NCBI RefSeq assembly: GCF_000282215.1
Contig: NZ_AKJS01000072.1
Span: 1 to 64,000, forward strand
From: Pseudomonas sp. GM21
Lineage (GTDB): Bacteria > Pseudomonadota > Gammaproteobacteria > Pseudomonadales > Pseudomonadaceae
Length of the DNA stretch: 64,000 bases
Reading direction: 5' to 3'
In this document: positions 63,267 to 64,000 of the stretch, one piece after another
Layout of the letters: each line of letters starts with the position of its first letter
Numbering within the stretch: the first letter of the stretch is position 1
The notes under the pieces: model-generated
What the model saw: only the letters and a program-made list of their open reading frames with translations
The model's database searches: none
Told to the model about the DNA's origin: nothing
Made by a program: the position numbers and the translations under genes

Positions 63267-63928
63267 AAACTGTCTATGACTACCAACGTCGTGAGCGACT
63301 GGGCATGCCTGAAGCGATTTTTTGCGAAGGCAAGGATGTCGACTCGCTCGACAGAATAATCGAAGAGCTGGCTGGCAGTCCCGAACACCCGGTGCTGTTC
63401 ACTCGCCTTCAACAAGCCCAGTTCAACCAACTCACCCCTACCCTTGCCGCCCTGCTCGATTACGACAGCCTGTCTGCCACCGGGGTCTTGCATGGCGCGC
63501 TGCCCCAGCGCCCCGGCAAGGTTGCAGTGGTCACCGCCGGCACCTCGGATTTACGGGTTGCACTGGAGGCCACACGCACCTTGGGCTTCATGGGTGTCGA
63601 CTACACCCTGGTCAGCGATGTCGGCGTTGCCGGTATCTGGCGCCTGCTTGAGCGTGTCGAAGACATCAAACACCACGACGTCATTATCGTCGCGGCCGGC
63701 ATGGATGCAGCCCTGCCTACCGTCATGGCCGGCCTGGTGGGTAAATGCGTCATCGGTGTTCCCACCTCGGTTGGATATGGCGTGGCCGCCGGTGGGCAAA
63801 CGGCATTGAATGCGATGCTCGCCAGCTGTGGACAAGGTGTGCTGGTCACCAACATCGACAACGGATTCGGCGCGGCCTGTGCGGCTGTGCGCATCCTCAA
63901 TGCATTTAATCCGGTGTCATCGATATGA
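63263..63928 (+). CDS. larB: LarB, pyridinium carboxylase/hydrolase of nickel-pincer nucleotide synthesis
   Basis: A 221-residue PurE-like protein. Family motifs are VTAGTSDLRVALEA, SDVGVAGIWRLL (usually DVGVAGLHRLL), AAGMDAALPTVMAGLV, GVPTSVGYG and NIDNGFGAACA. LarB carboxylates the pyridinium ring of nicotinate adenine dinucleotide and removes AMP. It overlaps larE by 4 bp upstream and larC by 4 bp downstream, indicating tight co-expression. Confidence 0.94.
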   Translation: MKTVYDYQRRERLGMPEAIFCEGKDVDSLDRIIEELAGSPEHPVLFTRLQQAQFNQLTPTLAALLDYDSLSATGVLHGALPQRPGKVAVVTAGTSDLRVALEATRTLGFMGVDYTLVSDVGVAGIWRLLERVEDIKHHDVIIVAAGMDAALPTVMAGLVGKCVIGVPTSVGYGVAAGGQTALNAMLASCGQGVLVTNIDNGFGAACAAVRILNAFNPVSSI

Positions 63929-64000
63929 ACCAGACCTCCATCGTATTGCGCACCCCATCCGGGCTGAGCGGTGACATGCTGGTGACCGGTCTCAGTCGCC
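63925..64000 (+). CDS. larC: LarC, nickel insertase (N-terminal fragment at the right edge)
   Basis: The window ends 76 bases into this gene. The 25 codons read TPSGLSGDMLVTGLS, matching the G.SGDML. start of LarC. LarC inserts nickel into the dithio-pyridinium nucleotide in a CTP-dependent step. It follows larB with a 4 bp overlap. Whether it is one frame or split as in lactobacilli cannot be seen here. Confidence 0.8.
   Translation, partial: MNQTSIVLRTPSGLSGDMLVTGLSR

Overview
The window looks like a Pseudomonas chromosome of the fluorescens group. The basis is gene content and style: putrescine/GABA genes with a Sad-PtrR pair, a pntAA-pntAB-pntB transhydrogenase operon, etfBA, a Pseudomonas-type inverted REP doublet between convergent genes, and moderately high GC throughout. 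No rRNA, tRNA, CRISPR array or transposase was seen.

Layout. (1) 1-9.9 kb: the N-terminus of a repeat-rich autotransporter running off the left edge; a polyamine block (PotF-like binding protein, amine-oxidase-like flavoprotein, two LysR regulators, succinate-semialdehyde dehydrogenase); and scattered housekeeping or stress genes. (2) 9.9-15.6 kb: a patchy stretch with a decayed bestrophin fragment, an orphan RfaH-like/WcaJ-like exopolysaccharide pair, a secreted helical protein with a cysteine-rich winged-helix regulator, and long non-coding gaps. (3) 15.7-20.4 kb: core energy genes pntAA-AB-B and etfBA. (4) 20.5-53.5 kb: a catabolic island that starts directly behind etfB, where the last codons of an acyl-CoA dehydrogenase survive as a scar. 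It holds alcohol and short-chain dehydrogenases, a Baeyer-Villiger-type monooxygenase, a LuxE/LuxC-like acid-to-aldehyde pair, an epoxide hydrolase, a SnoaL-like putative dehydratase, aldo-keto reductase, an M20 amidohydrolase, an MFS importer, and a long beta-oxidation-like operon (ligase, hydratase, double-hotdog dehydratase, two acyl-CoA dehydrogenases, amidohydrolase, tandem CoA-transferase, thiolase-crotonase fusion). Divergent promoters in the island share AT-rich ATCATA/TATGAT motifs, which suggests a common regulator. (5) 53.8-64 kb: an electron-transfer and cofactor module. It has Fpr (C-terminus frameshifted), a 7Fe ferredoxin, a TetR regulator with a palindromic upstream site, and then one long tightly packed operon: ferredoxin-BFD / LarA-like / MoCF-domain protein, the same trio again, a NadD paralogue, LarE, LarB and the start of LarC.

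Region 5 is the most unusual part. LarB, LarE and LarC make the nickel-pincer nucleotide (NPN) cofactor from nicotinate adenine dinucleotide, the product of NadD. Here they sit with two divergent LarA homologues, each paired with its own iron-sulfur protein and its own MoCF/CinA-like protein, downstream of an NADPH-ferredoxin reductase and a ferredoxin. This suggests an NPN enzyme system linked to reducing power, not a simple lactate racemase. It probably serves the adjoining catabolic island; the substrate is unknown. The reaction and the link to the island are inference; the gene content and motifs are read from the sequence.
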